This document shows positions 26,049 to 35,149 of a stretch of DNA of 37,907 bases, in pieces. Source of the DNA: an uncultured Prevotella sp. (GTDB lineage Bacteria > Bacteroidota > Bacteroidia > Bacteroidales > Bacteroidaceae); the NCBI GenBank assembly GCA_905235905.1, contig CAJONO010000074.1, forward strand, positions 1 to 37,907. The letters run 5' to 3'. The first letter of the stretch is position 1, and the number at the start of each line of letters is the position of its first letter. The notes beneath the pieces are model-generated. The model was not told where the DNA came from. It searched no databases and worked only from the letters and a program-made list of their open reading frames with translations. The position numbers and the translations under genes are program-made.

Positions 26049-27299
26049 ATGAAAAAACTGAATATATTCCTTACGCTGATGGCTGCCGGCCTGATGGCTG
26101 CCTGTAGCAACGATATGGAGATAGACGGCCTGACGGCAGGCGAGCCAGTGAAACTGAGCGTGAGAGCCGAGATGCCCACCACACGTGCGGCCATCGACGA
26201 CACACAGTTCAGCAAGAGCGACCGCGTGGGTCTCTATCTGAGCGGATACCAGCAGTACCAGAACGTGCCTGCCACCTGGCAGAGCAGCACCACGCTGACC
26301 CCCGAACAGGACATCATGCTCACCTCGCAGAAGACCACCGTCCGCGCCTACTATCCCTATCAGGAGCTGCGCGACGGCCAGTGGTTCGACATCGATGTGG
26401 AGAAGCAGCAGAACATACTCTATGGCGAGAGCACCGCCGAGGTATGGAACAAGAACCCGCAGGCCACCCTGCAGTTCCGTCATCTCATGGCCCGTGTGCG
26501 CTTCAACATCACCTATAAGCAGGGCTTCAACCTGGAGAAGATGCAGCTCACGGGCGTTGTCAGAAGCTACGGTATCGACGTGGCCTCTGCCGGAGAAAAG
26601 TTCTCCATAGAACCGGCCACGGCCGAGAAGCCGCTCGTCATCACCGCTGCCGCCGGCAAGACGGGGAAGACCATCGGCCAGGACGTGCTGCTCATACCGA
26701 TGGGAAAGAGCGAGGGCGTCGTGCTGCAGCTCACCTACAGCAACGGCAAGGTGTTCGACATTCCCCTGAACCTGCCTGAACTCAAGGCCAACGACTACTA
26801 CACCTATCCCATCACCATCAAGGAAGACCCCTACAACGGCCACGAATACGTAGACCTCGGTCTGCCCAGCGGACTGCTGTGGGCCACCTGCAACCTCGGT
26901 GCCACCAACGAGAGCGACTACGGCCTCTATCTGGCCTGGAACGCTACCGATGCCGCCAAGGAGGCATGGAAGGGCGTGTGGCGCATGCCAACGTCGACCG
27001 ACGTGCAGGAGCTGCTTACCAACTGCAAGTGGGAGTGGGCCGAAACGGGCTGCCGCGTCACCAGCAAGAAGAATGGCAACAGCATCTTCCTGCCTGCCGC
27101 CGGCATGAAGAGCGATGAGGGAGCGCTGATGCGCAACGGCACCTACGGCTACTACCTCACCACCGACCAGGATGAAGGCTTCGTCTTCGAGATGCAGTTC
27201 AACGAAGAGCCGTGGGGCAGGCCCTCACACTTCCTGGGCAGCGTACCCGCTGGCTACCAGTGCAGTGTGCGCCCCGTAGCCCCCAAGACGGCCAACTGA
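26049..27299 (+). CDS. Fimbrillin-family lipoprotein with C-terminal FISUMP-like domain
   Basis: Lipobox LMAAC; TTRAAIDDTQFSKSDRVGLYLSG; RHLMARVRFNITY; C-terminal HEYVDLGLPSGLLWATCNLGA. Confidence 0.87.
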   Translation: MKKLNIFLTLMAAGLMAACSNDMEIDGLTAGEPVKLSVRAEMPTTRAAIDDTQFSKSDRVGLYLSGYQQYQNVPATWQSSTTLTPEQDIMLTSQKTTVRAYYPYQELRDGQWFDIDVEKQQNILYGESTAEVWNKNPQATLQFRHLMARVRFNITYKQGFNLEKMQLTGVVRSYGIDVASAGEKFSIEPATAEKPLVITAAAGKTGKTIGQDVLLIPMGKSEGVVLQLTYSNGKVFDIPLNLPELKANDYYTYPITIKEDPYNGHEYVDLGLPSGLLWATCNLGATNESDYGLYLAWNATDAAKEAWKGVWRMPTSTDVQELLTNCKWEWAETGCRVTSKKNGNSIFLPAAGMKSDEGALMRNGTYGYYLTTDQDEGFVFEMQFNEEPWGRPSHFLGSVPAGYQCSVRPVAPKTAN

Positions 27300-27398
27300 C
27301 GGCTCAGAAGAGACTTGAATAAACATTCACTGTGGTGAGTCTGCAAAACGACTGATTTTCAGTGAGTTATAATTCGACTTGAATTGTGTTATAATTTG

Positions 27399-27445
27399 TG
27401 CTGAATTGCGCGACAATTGATGATGGATTGTTTCGCAATTCAGCA
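27399..27445. terminator. Hairpin TGCTGAATTGCGCGACAAT...ATTGTTTCGCAATTCAGCA, probable end of the fimbrillin operon
   Basis: 19-bp arms with two imperfect positions and a 9-nt loop; same arm core as the hairpin at 12157-12199. Confidence 0.55.
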
Positions 27446-27546
27446 TTAATTTTCGGCGTGTTTCCAAAGAGCCTCAAAATGCATGATTATGCAAACGTTT
27501 CCTGTAGATGATGACCCTTTGGCATGCAAAATATTGCGACCTGCAG

Positions 27547-27595
27547 TATCCTAATTCCTTAAAGATTGTTAAGGAAATGGGGGTTAATTAGGATA
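27547..27595. promoter_or_regulatory. Nested inverted repeats upstream of nrfH
   Basis: Outer tatcctaatt (27547-27556)/aattaggata (27586-27595); inner ttccttaa (27555-27562)/ttaaggaa (27569-27576). Confidence 0.5.
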
Positions 27596-27635
27596 TGTCG
27601 AATATTGTTTGTATATTTGCTGCAAATATATAAAT

Positions 27636-28235
27636 ATGAATATACGCAAACTACTATCCTTTAAAGATTGGTTCTCCTATCGTCAAAAGATAGGCCTGTT
27701 GGTTGTGGCTGGCGTTGTATGTGGGCTTGGCGGATTGTTTATGTATCTGCTGCGGGCGCATACCTATTTTGTAGGCGACAATCCATCGGCCTGCGTCAAC
27801 TGTCACATCATGACACCTTATTATGCCACGTGGAGCCACTCAAGTCATGGAAGGGATGCCACGTGTAATGATTGTCATGTGCCGCATCAGAACCTGGGCT
27901 TCTATTATGGCTTCAAGGCGGTGGACGGACTGAAACATACGGCTTATTTTGTGACACACTCGGAGCGACAAGCGCCAATGGCTGAAGCATTGACAGGACA
28001 GGTGGTGATGGACAACTGTATTCGCTGCCACACTCAACTGAACCAGGAGTTTGTAAAGACAGGACGTATGGGCTACATGCAGCAACAGGCTCAGGGAGGT
28101 AAGGTGTGCTGGGACTGTCATCGCAACGTGCCGCATGGTGGTATGAACTCACTGATGGCGACACCGAATGCCGAGGGCGTAACGCCTCTGCCGCCATCGC
28201 CCGTTCCAGATTGGCTACAGGGAATGCTGAAATAG
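27636..28235 (+). CDS. nrfH: Cytochrome c nitrite reductase small subunit NrfH
   Basis: N-terminal TM helix and four CxxCH motifs (CVNCH, CNDCH, CIRCH, CWDCH), followed by nrfA. Confidence 0.95.
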   Translation: MNIRKLLSFKDWFSYRQKIGLLVVAGVVCGLGGLFMYLLRAHTYFVGDNPSACVNCHIMTPYYATWSHSSHGRDATCNDCHVPHQNLGFYYGFKAVDGLKHTAYFVTHSERQAPMAEALTGQVVMDNCIRCHTQLNQEFVKTGRMGYMQQQAQGGKVCWDCHRNVPHGGMNSLMATPNAEGVTPLPPSPVPDWLQGMLK

Positions 28236-28271
28236 TCAAATTGTAAAATCGTAAAATAGTCAAATAAATCT

Positions 28272-29804
28272 ATGGCAAAGACATTAAAGAAATGGCAAGG
28301 TTGGGCACTCTTTTTAGGCTCAATGGTTGTGGTATTCCTTTTGGGACTGCTCGTCTCATCGTTGATGGAGCGCCGTGCCGAGGTGGCCAGTGTGTTCAAC
28401 AACAAGCGCACTGTGTTTGAAGACAGTATCGTGGCCCAGAACGAGAAGTTCAAAGCCGACTATCCGCGTGAATACGAGACGTGGGCAAAGACCGAGGACA
28501 CCTCGTTCGAGTCGAAGTACAACGGTTCTGAGGAAGTTGACGTGCTTGAACAGCGTCCAGAGATGGTAGTACTGTGGGCTGGCTATGCCTTCTCGCGTCA
28601 CTATAACACGCCTCGCGGACATAAGCATGCTCTGGAGGATATGCGCAAGATTCTGCGCACGGGCAATCCGGGTATCGATGGCGACGGCGATATGCAGCCT
28701 GCTACATGCTGGACGTGTAAGGGGCCTGATGTGCCTCGTATGATGCGCGAGTTGAGCGCCTCGAAGTCGGTGATGGATCCCGCCAACTTCTATGCCAAGA
28801 AGTGGAGTGAGCTGGGTGCCGAAGAGATGAACACCATCGGCTGCAGCGACTGTCACGATGCTACGACGATGGACTTGCGCCCTGCCCGTCCTGCGCTCTA
28901 TGAGGCTTGGGCTCGCGTAGGCAAGGATGTCCGCAAAGCCACCCATCAGGAGATGCGTTCACTGGTATGTGCACAGTGCCATACGGAGTACTATTTTATC
29001 AAGCCCGACGACCCCGACAATCCCGGCAAAGCCAACTATCTGATGTTCCCGCAGGACAAAGGTTTGACCTGCGAGGCTGCTGAAGAATACTTTGACTCTA
29101 TTGGTTTCTATGACTATATCCATCCACTATCGAAGACACCGATTCTAAAGGCTCAGCATCCAGGCTACGAGATTGCTTTGCAGGGAATTCATGGACAGCG
29201 TGGCGTGAGTTGTGCCGACTGCCACATGCCTTACAAGCAGGAGGGTGGCGTGAAGTACAGCGACCACCAGATCATGTCACCGCTGGCCAAAATCGACCGC
29301 ACCTGCCAGACCTGTCACCGTCAGGATGCCGAGACCCTGCGCCAGAACGTCTATGAGCGTCAGGACAAGTGTACGGAGATTCGCAACCGTGCAGAGAAGG
29401 AACTGGCACGCGCCCACTTCGAGACCAAGTTCATCATCGACAAGGGTGCTACCGAGGCTGAACTGAAGCCCATCCAGGCCCTGTTGCGCAAGAGTCAGTG
29501 GCGTTGGGACTACTCCATTGCCTCGCACGGAGCCACCTTCCATGCACCGCAGGAGGTTATCCGTCTGCTTGCAGCATCTATCGACTATGCCAAGGAGGCC
29601 CGTATCCTGATTGCCCGCACAGTAGCCAAGTATGGACACACCGGCGAGATTCCCGTGCCCGACTACTCTACGAAGGCTAAGGCTCAGCAGGCCATCGGTC
29701 TCGACATGCAGAAGTTGAACGAGAAGAAGCAGCGTTTCCTCGACGAGATCGTTCCCAAGTGGATTGACGAGGCCAAGAAGAACGGTAAGTTGATAGAAAT
29801 ATAG
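28272..29804 (+). CDS. nrfA: Ammonia-forming cytochrome c nitrite reductase NrfA
   Basis: CWTCK active-site haem motif plus CSDCH, CAQCH, CADCH, CQTCH. Confidence 0.97.
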   Translation: MAKTLKKWQGWALFLGSMVVVFLLGLLVSSLMERRAEVASVFNNKRTVFEDSIVAQNEKFKADYPREYETWAKTEDTSFESKYNGSEEVDVLEQRPEMVVLWAGYAFSRHYNTPRGHKHALEDMRKILRTGNPGIDGDGDMQPATCWTCKGPDVPRMMRELSASKSVMDPANFYAKKWSELGAEEMNTIGCSDCHDATTMDLRPARPALYEAWARVGKDVRKATHQEMRSLVCAQCHTEYYFIKPDDPDNPGKANYLMFPQDKGLTCEAAEEYFDSIGFYDYIHPLSKTPILKAQHPGYEIALQGIHGQRGVSCADCHMPYKQEGGVKYSDHQIMSPLAKIDRTCQTCHRQDAETLRQNVYERQDKCTEIRNRAEKELARAHFETKFIIDKGATEAELKPIQALLRKSQWRWDYSIASHGATFHAPQEVIRLLAASIDYAKEARILIARTVAKYGHTGEIPVPDYSTKAKAQQAIGLDMQKLNEKKQRFLDEIVPKWIDEAKKNGKLIEI

Positions 29805-29834
29805 AAATATAAAACAACAAACTGGTTTTTCCCA

Positions 29835-29900
29835 TACCTACAATTGATTATTGGTTGCACAACGAGGCACGTCCCAATAATCGGTTGTAGGTATTTTTTT
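29835..29900 (+). terminator. Rho-independent-like terminator after nrfA
   Basis: tacctacaattgattattgg / ccaataatcggttgtaggta inverted repeat followed by a T-tract. Confidence 0.75.
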
Positions 29901-29953
29901 TGTTTGCGATTGCCTGAAATGGCTCAAAATGGGCCTTTTCATTATTTTTAGGT

Positions 29954-29985
29954 ATTGTCTGAACGCCCTAATATCCGTACTTTTG
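29954..29985 (+). promoter_or_regulatory. Promoter upstream of porin gene (ATTG-N20-TACTTTTG)
   Basis: ATTG 29954-29957 and TACTTTTG 29978-29985. Confidence 0.5.
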
Positions 29986-30012
29986 CAGCCGTTTTTAAAG
30001 AAAAAAGTTCAG

Positions 30013-31356
30013 ATGAATGGTTTTCAGTTGTTATTAAAGGTGTGTAGGTCGGCAAAAGGTCTGTCGGCTCTTTTCCTGTTCACTCTCATATCGTTAGGCG
30101 CAACGGCTCAGGAGAGCATTGCCGACAGCGTGATGAATCAAGTTACAGACAACCGTCTCAGTGTGGGTGGCTACGGCGAGGCGGCCTTTTCGCGTAACTT
30201 CTATAGTGACAACCAGTACCGCTACCGCAATCCTGCAAAGTATAAGAACGACCCAAGCAACGGGCGCTTCGACATTCCTCACGCCGTCATCTACTTAGGC
30301 TATGACTTCGGCAAGGGATGGACGATGGGTACAGAAATAGAATTTGAACATACAGGCACCGGCTCGGCCATCGAGATTGAGACCGACGAAGGCGGTGAGT
30401 ATGAACACGAGATAGAGAAAGGTGGCGAGGTGGAGCTGGAACAGTTCTGGCTGCAGAAGCAGTTCTCAAAGGCAGCGAACCTGCGTATTGGACATATCAT
30501 CGTGCCAGTAGGCTTGAACAACGCCCATCACGAGCCGTTGAACTTCTTTACGGTCTACCGTCCGGAAGGTGAGAATACCATTCTCCCCTCAACCTGGCAT
30601 GACACGGGCATATCCTTTTGGGGCAAGGCAGGCAAGTTGCGCTACGAACTGCTGATGGTTGCCGGACTCAATGCGCTGCAATACAGCCGCGACAACTGGA
30701 TTCAGGGAGGCAATAAGTCGGCCTACGAGTTCAAGCCCGCCAATAAATATGGTTTTGCAGCGCGGCTCGATTACTATCCCATGCTGGGGCTGCGCGTAGG
30801 GTTGAGCGGATACTACGGGCAAGGCATGCACAATACGTCGCCCAATGAAATGGAGGGCGAAGGCAAGACCTACGACCAGGTGAAGGCCAGCACCTTCGTG
30901 GGATCTGTCGACATGACGCTGAGACGCTGGAACTGGATTGTGCGCGGACAGGCAGATTACGGATATGTATCAGACACACCGCTGCTGAATCAGGCGAAAA
31001 TCAATCAGCGCGGCACGTCGCCTTATAACAAGACATACGTGGGCAAGAACGCCTACACCATAGGCATTGAGGCGGGCTACAACGTCTTTTCGCAAATTGA
31101 GAGCCTTTGCCATGACCACCAGAAGTTGTATATCTTCGGACGCTACGAGCAATACGATTCCTATCTGCCTGAGAGTACGCAACCCAAGGCTACCAATGAT
31201 TATACGAAGCGCACGAACATCACCTTCGGACTGAATTATTTTCCTGTTCCGCAGATTGCCATCAAGGCCGACTATTCGCTGCGCAAGTTGAAGGAGCCGT
31301 GCAACAACGAGCCGAGCCTGAACATCGGCATCGCCTACGAGGGATTCTTCTTGTAA
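30013..31356 (+). CDS. Outer-membrane porin-like beta-barrel protein
   Basis: Signal peptide (GLSALFLFTLISLGATAQ); GYGEAAFSRNF..., GKGWTMGTEIEFEH, repeated amphipathic strands, terminal aromatic GIAYEGFFL. Confidence 0.78.
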   Translation: MNGFQLLLKVCRSAKGLSALFLFTLISLGATAQESIADSVMNQVTDNRLSVGGYGEAAFSRNFYSDNQYRYRNPAKYKNDPSNGRFDIPHAVIYLGYDFGKGWTMGTEIEFEHTGTGSAIEIETDEGGEYEHEIEKGGEVELEQFWLQKQFSKAANLRIGHIIVPVGLNNAHHEPLNFFTVYRPEGENTILPSTWHDTGISFWGKAGKLRYELLMVAGLNALQYSRDNWIQGGNKSAYEFKPANKYGFAARLDYYPMLGLRVGLSGYYGQGMHNTSPNEMEGEGKTYDQVKASTFVGSVDMTLRRWNWIVRGQADYGYVSDTPLLNQAKINQRGTSPYNKTYVGKNAYTIGIEAGYNVFSQIESLCHDHQKLYIFGRYEQYDSYLPESTQPKATNDYTKRTNITFGLNYFPVPQIAIKADYSLRKLKEPCNNEPSLNIGIAYEGFFL

Positions 31357-31379
31357 AAAATAAAAAAAATAAAAAACGC

Positions 31380-32675
31380 ATGAAAAAGATTTTTCAGTTC
31401 GCCATGCTCTTCGCAGCTGGCATGATGACCATGGGCATGACGGCATGCTCGAGTGATGACAACGACAACAACAACGCTGACGTTGCCAAAGAACAGAACG
31501 AGGCTATTGCAAGCCTGACGGCAAAGTATCTCAACGACGTGGTCTATCCCACCTATGGCAGCCTTGCCAGCGAAAGTGAGAGCCTCTTCAATAAAATCAG
31601 TGCCCTGAAAGTCAAGTTGAAGGCTGGTACAACGGTCAGTCAGAGCGAGATCGACGCCATCTGCACGTCGTACAAGACCGCCCGCAAGTACTGGGAGCAG
31701 AGCGAAGCCTTCCTCTATGGTGCTGCCTCCGACTTCGAGATCGATCCGCACATTGACACATGGCCCCTTGACGTACCTACTCTTGGTGAGGACCTGACCG
31801 ACGATGCCAAGATTGCGCGTCTCGATGCAGCCGACGGCATTGAGTATGCCCGTACGAGCCTCACCGCCGAGAACCTTGGCTTCCACGGCATTGAGTTCAT
31901 TTTCTTCCGCGACGGTGTCAATCGCTCGGCAGCCTTCTTCAACAATAATGAGAAAGAGACCGACAGCGACATTACGGCCAAAGGCGACGTGACGGGCAAG
32001 GAAGAGGTGATCTTCGCCACAGCTGTTGCCGGCGACCTGCGCGACAAGTGCTTCCAGCTCGAAGTGGCGTGGAACCCCAATGCCAACAGTGCCCATAAGA
32101 GCCGTGTGGCCGAATGTGCCAAGACCTCGGCCGACTTCGAGACCAAGGTCGTCAAGAACGGCTTGACTTACGGCGAGAACCTCACGGCCGTGAATGCAGG
32201 CAACAGCACCTATAATTCCTGGAAGAAGGTGATGGAGGAAATCCTTGTCGGCGGCTGCTCGAACATCTGTGCCGAGGTGGCCGACCAGAAGATGGGCCAG
32301 GCCTATCGTGCCGCTACGGGAACCGGCGATGCCGAGGACGATCCCAACTACATCGAGTCGCCCTACAGCCACAACTCGTTTACCGACTTCCGCGACAATA
32401 TCATGAGCATCCAGAACGCTCTTTACGGTAATGTGGAAGGCTCGGCTGTCGCTAACAGCTCCGTGATGGCCTATCTGCAGAAGTATAATGCTGCCGAGGC
32501 AGCCGCACTCCAGTCAAAGCTCACGGTCGCACTCAATGCCCTGCAGGCTTGTCTGAACAGCGGGAAGTCGTTCGTAGAGGCTCCAGGAGCTACCTGTGTG
32601 AAGACTGCCATGGATGCCATTGGGAATCTTGACGATGAGTTGAACACAGCTGCCAGCTGGATCCTGAAGAATTGA
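31380..32675 (+). CDS. Imelysin-family lipoprotein (peptidase M75-like, iron-regulated)
   Basis: Lipobox MTAC followed by an acidic stretch; imelysin-like LGFHGIEFIFFRDG (GxHxxE) and TARKYWEQSEAFLYG. Confidence 0.88.
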   Translation: MKKIFQFAMLFAAGMMTMGMTACSSDDNDNNNADVAKEQNEAIASLTAKYLNDVVYPTYGSLASESESLFNKISALKVKLKAGTTVSQSEIDAICTSYKTARKYWEQSEAFLYGAASDFEIDPHIDTWPLDVPTLGEDLTDDAKIARLDAADGIEYARTSLTAENLGFHGIEFIFFRDGVNRSAAFFNNNEKETDSDITAKGDVTGKEEVIFATAVAGDLRDKCFQLEVAWNPNANSAHKSRVAECAKTSADFETKVVKNGLTYGENLTAVNAGNSTYNSWKKVMEEILVGGCSNICAEVADQKMGQAYRAATGTGDAEDDPNYIESPYSHNSFTDFRDNIMSIQNALYGNVEGSAVANSSVMAYLQKYNAAEAAALQSKLTVALNALQACLNSGKSFVEAPGATCVKTAMDAIGNLDDELNTAASWILKN

Positions 32676-32697
32676 AGGATTGAAGAATTGAAGGATT

Positions 32698-34410
32698 ATG
32701 AACAGAATACCAACAAGACAGCTCCTTGCCGCTTTTAGCGTGTGTTGCGGTTTAGCCGCAACAGTAGTATCCTGCTCCGACAGCGACGACTCGCAGCCCG
32801 CCAGCGTGGCCATCAGTACCACGGGCGAAGACGACTATACGTTCGTGGGTAGGGAAACAGCCGGCTTCAAGGCTGAAGAATGGTTCCCCGGCGGCGAGCT
32901 GGGCACCACGACAAACACGGTGGCAGGCTGCTACGAGGACGAGACGCCCGCAACCGAGAATGCCGACCTGCTGGCCGCCTTCAAGCGCGGCGAACTGCTC
33001 TTCGAGCACGACTTTACGCCCACCAGTACCGCCAGCTTCGGCGGACTGGGGCCTGCTTACGTTCGCTCCTCCTGTATTCACTGCCATCCGGGCTACGGCC
33101 ACGGCAAACGCGTCGAGACGTACAACGCCGACCAGCGCGGCAACGGCTATCTGCTGGTCATCTACCATCCTGCCGACGGTGCCAATAGTGACGACGGCCC
33201 CTACATATCCGAAGTCACGGGCATGCCGCAGACACGCGCCGTCTCGCCCTTCCTGCCGCCTGTCGACGAAAGTGGCATACACCTGGCCTGGCTGCCCGTT
33301 ACGGCAATGGAGAGCGGTCTGCCCATGCAGTTTCCCGACGGTGAGACCTACGAGCTCATCTATCCCGAGCTGAGCATCGACATCGATGCCTTCAACACCG
33401 ACCCCAAGCCCTCGAACCTGGCTTTTCGCCTCGAATCGACCATTGGCATCATAGGTTCAGGACTGCTCGATGCCATCCCCGAGGATTCTATCAAGGCACA
33501 ATATCAGCGTGAGGCGCCCTACGTCGAGTTGAATCCTAATTTCTGGGACAAGGATGCCAACGACTGGGCTGCCGGTGCCTGGTACACGCTGGCCGACGGC
33601 ACCAAGAAGATTAAGCGCTTCACATACGCCATGACCCGTGCCTCTCTGCAGGACGGTGCCGGAGCCAACGCCATGTGGAACATCCCCAACGTTTCGCGTA
33701 GCGACCGTCCTTATCTCTACACTACCACCGCATGGGCTCAGGCCATGTCGAAAAACCCCGACGTCATTGCCGCCATCAAGAAGGATCCGTCGTCACCTTA
33801 TTATAACGACGGCACCGACGAGGGCATAGCCGAGGCCGTGGCCGCCCTGTTAGACCCCAAGACTAACCAGTTCGACAATCCCTATCACAATTTCCAGCCG
33901 GAGATGACCGATAACAATTTCTGGTCGTTCATGGTGTGGCATCGCGGACTGGCCATTCCTCGTGCCCGCGACCTCAACGACAAGCAGGTGCAGCGTGGCA
34001 AGCTGGTGTTCAATGAGATTGGCTGTGCCTCTTGCCACCGTGCGAAGTGGACTACGGGCAGCGACGACTACTGGGCACCGTCGCCCATCGTCAGCAACAA
34101 CCTCAGTCTGCCCCGCTATCCAAACCAGACAATCTACCCCTATACCGACATGATTCACCACCGCCTGTATATGAAGAACGGCATACACGGCTCCTGGTGT
34201 CGCACCACACCGCTGTGGGGCAGGGGACTCTCGCGTATCAACACCGGTGCCGAAGACCGTCTGCACGACTGTCGTGCCCGCAACGAGATTGAGGCTATCA
34301 TGTGGCATGCCTACTCGAAAAAGAGTGATGCCTATAAATCGACGGAACGCTTCTTCTATCTCTCGAAGGAAGACCGCGATGCCGTTGTGAAGTTCCTGCA
34401 GAGCATATAA
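32698..34410 (+). CDS. Di-haem oxidoreductase (DUF1111-type) lipoprotein
   Basis: Lipobox VVSC; CIHCH and CASCH haem motifs; C-terminal MHHRLYMKNGIHGSWCRTTPLWGRGLSRINTGAEDRLHDCRARNEIEAIMWH-type segment. Confidence 0.88.
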   Translation: MNRIPTRQLLAAFSVCCGLAATVVSCSDSDDSQPASVAISTTGEDDYTFVGRETAGFKAEEWFPGGELGTTTNTVAGCYEDETPATENADLLAAFKRGELLFEHDFTPTSTASFGGLGPAYVRSSCIHCHPGYGHGKRVETYNADQRGNGYLLVIYHPADGANSDDGPYISEVTGMPQTRAVSPFLPPVDESGIHLAWLPVTAMESGLPMQFPDGETYELIYPELSIDIDAFNTDPKPSNLAFRLESTIGIIGSGLLDAIPEDSIKAQYQREAPYVELNPNFWDKDANDWAAGAWYTLADGTKKIKRFTYAMTRASLQDGAGANAMWNIPNVSRSDRPYLYTTTAWAQAMSKNPDVIAAIKKDPSSPYYNDGTDEGIAEAVAALLDPKTNQFDNPYHNFQPEMTDNNFWSFMVWHRGLAIPRARDLNDKQVQRGKLVFNEIGCASCHRAKWTTGSDDYWAPSPIVSNNLSLPRYPNQTIYPYTDMIHHRLYMKNGIHGSWCRTTPLWGRGLSRINTGAEDRLHDCRARNEIEAIMWHAYSKKSDAYKSTERFFYLSKEDRDAVVKFLQSI

Positions 34411-34447
34411 AAGACCCATCCCCACCGCCTTCGTAGGGACAGATGCT

Positions 34448-35149
34448 ATGCTGAAGATTTATCTCATTATATGGTTGCAGATTTCCTCACTCCCTCTTCT
34501 TGCCTTGCAAACCAGCAAAGCAGGAACAGGGGGTGAGGCTGCTTCGCCCCGCTCGTTGCCTCAAGCCCAGGCCGCCCGCTTCTGCCAGCTCTTCGTCAAC
34601 GACGGCGAAGGGAAGGTCTATCCCCTCAGCTTGTACGCCCAACATCTGGTGACCATGCTCTGCGGACAGCCTTCATACAGCGGCTATACAGCCGAGCAGG
34701 TGTTTACGGGCCTCATCTTCTATTATGAGGACTGGATACGTGAACCTTTCATTTTGGAAGCCGATGCCGACCGCCAGATGCTTGTCCATGAGTTGCATAG
34801 TGGAGGAACGTTGCGCATTTTCCCTCACAAGAACGGCCAGACGACAGACTGGTATGCACCTACCGACCGTATTCCTGCTACCATCGACGCCGAGCACCGT
34901 CGTTACATACAGGAGGTGTTCAGTCGGCTTAACAGTGAGGTGAGGGCCGGAAACACAAAGACCGTCGATGCTTACATCGATCGCATGCTCGAATATCAGT
35001 GCCAGTTTGGTGGCAGTCGGCAGGCCTCTCAGCCGTCGCTCTGGGCCATTATTGCTATTTTTTTTGTGATTTCTTTTGCTTTTTGCTCGCTTATTCGTAC
35101 CTTTGCAAGCAAAATCAGTAAAAAATGTGGACTAAACCATACGGAATGA
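34448..35149 (+). CDS. Membrane-anchored protein resembling the periplasmic middle domain of Bacteroidetes CcsBA cytochrome c synthases
   Basis: GKVYPLSLYAQHLVTMLCGQPSYSGYTAEQVFTGLIFYYEDWIREPFI and C-terminal TM LWAIIAIFFVISFAFCSLI, directly upstream of ccsA/resB. Confidence 0.6.
   Translation: MLKIYLIIWLQISSLPLLALQTSKAGTGGEAASPRSLPQAQAARFCQLFVNDGEGKVYPLSLYAQHLVTMLCGQPSYSGYTAEQVFTGLIFYYEDWIREPFILEADADRQMLVHELHSGGTLRIFPHKNGQTTDWYAPTDRIPATIDAEHRRYIQEVFSRLNSEVRAGNTKTVDAYIDRMLEYQCQFGGSRQASQPSLWAIIAIFFVISFAFCSLIRTFASKISKKCGLNHTE
35075..35105 (+). promoter_or_regulatory. Promoter TTTG-N19-TACCTTTG inside the end of the upstream ORF, driving the ResB-CcsA gene
   Basis: TTTG 35075-35078; TACCTTTG 35098-35105; ATG 35125. 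Confidence 0.6.

Noticed and set aside
25980-26843. 287-aa minus-strand ORF opposite a fimbrillin gene
   Set aside because: Antisense frame; plus strand has lipobox and fimbrillin motifs.
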